Part shown: in pieces, positions 5,094 through 5,186 of the stretch | Layout of the letters: each line of letters starts with the position of its first letter | Numbering within the stretch: position 1 is the first letter of the stretch | Origin: a bacterium | GTDB lineage: Bacteria; Bacillota; Clostridia; Oscillospirales; Acutalibacteraceae | Length of the DNA stretch: 5,186 nucleotides | Direction of reading: 5' to 3' | Assembly: GCA_020627425.1 (NCBI GenBank) | Contig: JAHKXX010000067.1 | Location: forward strand, 1-5,186 | The notes under the pieces: generated by a model | Told to the model about the DNA's origin: nothing | The model's database searches: none | Seen by the model: the letters and a program-made list of their open reading frames with translations, nothing else | Position numbers and translations under genes: made by a program

Positions 5094-5122
5094 TGCGTTA
5101 TTCAAAGGAATAATATATAGCT

Positions 5123-5145
5123 GTAAGCCGAAACTTTCCGCTTAC
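5123..5145. repeat. 23-base near-perfect palindrome upstream of the promoter
   Basis: GTAAGC and GAAA (5123-5128, 5130-5133) mirror TTTC and GCTTAC (5135-5138, 5140-5145) around C5134, with one mismatch per arm. It is about 30 bases upstream of the -35 box, a position used by activators or upstream operators. A regulator gene is not in the window. Confidence 0.5.
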
Positions 5146-5186
5146 CCAAAAGTGCAAACCTATTAACATTACAATAAATAAATACA

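Larger units (their letters stand above)
4983..5109. repeat. long imperfect palindrome spanning the operon leader
   Basis: Paired blocks are concentric around 5045: AATGAA (5035-5040) with TTCATT (5050-5055), CTTTATAATC (5015-5024) with GATTATAAAG (5066-5075), and CGCAT (4993-4997) with ATGCG (5093-5097). By hand, 38 of 62 positions match between the two strands without gaps. With a two-base gap the symmetry reaches TCCTTTG (4983-4989) and CAAAGGA (5103-5109). The unusual length suggests an inverted duplication or a composite operator. Confidence 0.6.

Noticed and set aside
4890..5105. Minus-strand frame of 71 codons over the operon leader
   Set aside because: It begins with TTG, runs through the promoter -10 box and the strong ribosome site, and its C-terminal part is the out-of-frame reading of the better-supported 32-residue gene. 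An internal ATG at 5054 has only a weak ribosome site.
5036..5113. Plus-strand 25-codon frame from ATG 5036
   Set aside because: The AAGGA before it is too close to the ATG to act as a ribosome site, and its likeness to the minus-strand peptide follows from the DNA palindrome. Kept only as part of the palindrome finding.
5102..5186. Two minus-strand frames open to the right edge, as the end of an upstream gene
   Set aside because: Both are only about 28 codons, lie in AT-rich DNA and overlap the GTAAGC dyad; neither looks like a conserved C-terminus.
1..5186. Possibility that the window is a complete small circle
   Set aside because: Joining the ends keeps the left partial gene open for about 28 more codons, but the added peptide is not convincing and there is no end overlap to show circularity.
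1..5186. tRNA, rRNA, CRISPR array, insertion sequence
   Set aside because: I saw no cloverleaf, regular spaced repeats, transposase motifs or terminal repeats with target duplications.

Overview
The window looks like part of an accessory element (plasmid, integrative element or prophage-like island) from a gut-type Firmicute of the Clostridia, perhaps Ruminococcus-like. This rests on strong AGGAGG-type ribosome sites, tight leftward gene packing, and protein types (YqaJ exonuclease, Sak/Rad52-like annealing protein, DUF960, amidoligase) that I associate with mobile DNA of that group. The genus is inference. All convincing genes are on the minus strand. The operon is of middling G+C, while positions 181-360 are only about 16% G+C by hand count, so at least two sequence histories may meet near position 480.

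From right to left (direction of transcription), 4975-5186 is a leader region with a sigma-A-like promoter (TATAAT at 5067-5072) inside a long imperfect palindrome centred on 5045. It is followed by a 32-residue small protein (4874-4972), a YqaJ/lambda-type exonuclease (3933-4868) and a Rad52/Sak-like single-strand annealing protein (3237-3920). These last two form a phage-style two-component recombination module. A terminator-like hairpin (3198-3232) then separates this module from a second block: an amidoligase with three zinc-finger-like modules (2070-3176), a class II glutamine amidotransferase-fold protein (1121-2068), a DUF960-like protein (793-1110) and a small DUF6809-like protein (525-791). 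Junctions in the second block are 1, 10 and 1 bases, so translation is probably coupled. A strong bidirectional terminator (480-526) ends the operon.

Left of the terminator is a very AT-rich stretch (159-479) with a cluster of TACTAT/ATAGTA repeats, a 12-bp inverted repeat and a 60-base hairpin. It leads into the 5' end of another leftward gene (1-158) that runs out of the window.

The most interesting part is the amidoligase plus class II amidotransferase pair. Both belong to families predicted to make or break amide/isopeptide-type bonds on peptides or proteins, and here they sit downstream of a recombination module with two small proteins of unknown function. A peptide- or protein-modifying system carried by a mobile element is a reasonable hypothesis; the substrate cannot be read from the sequence.
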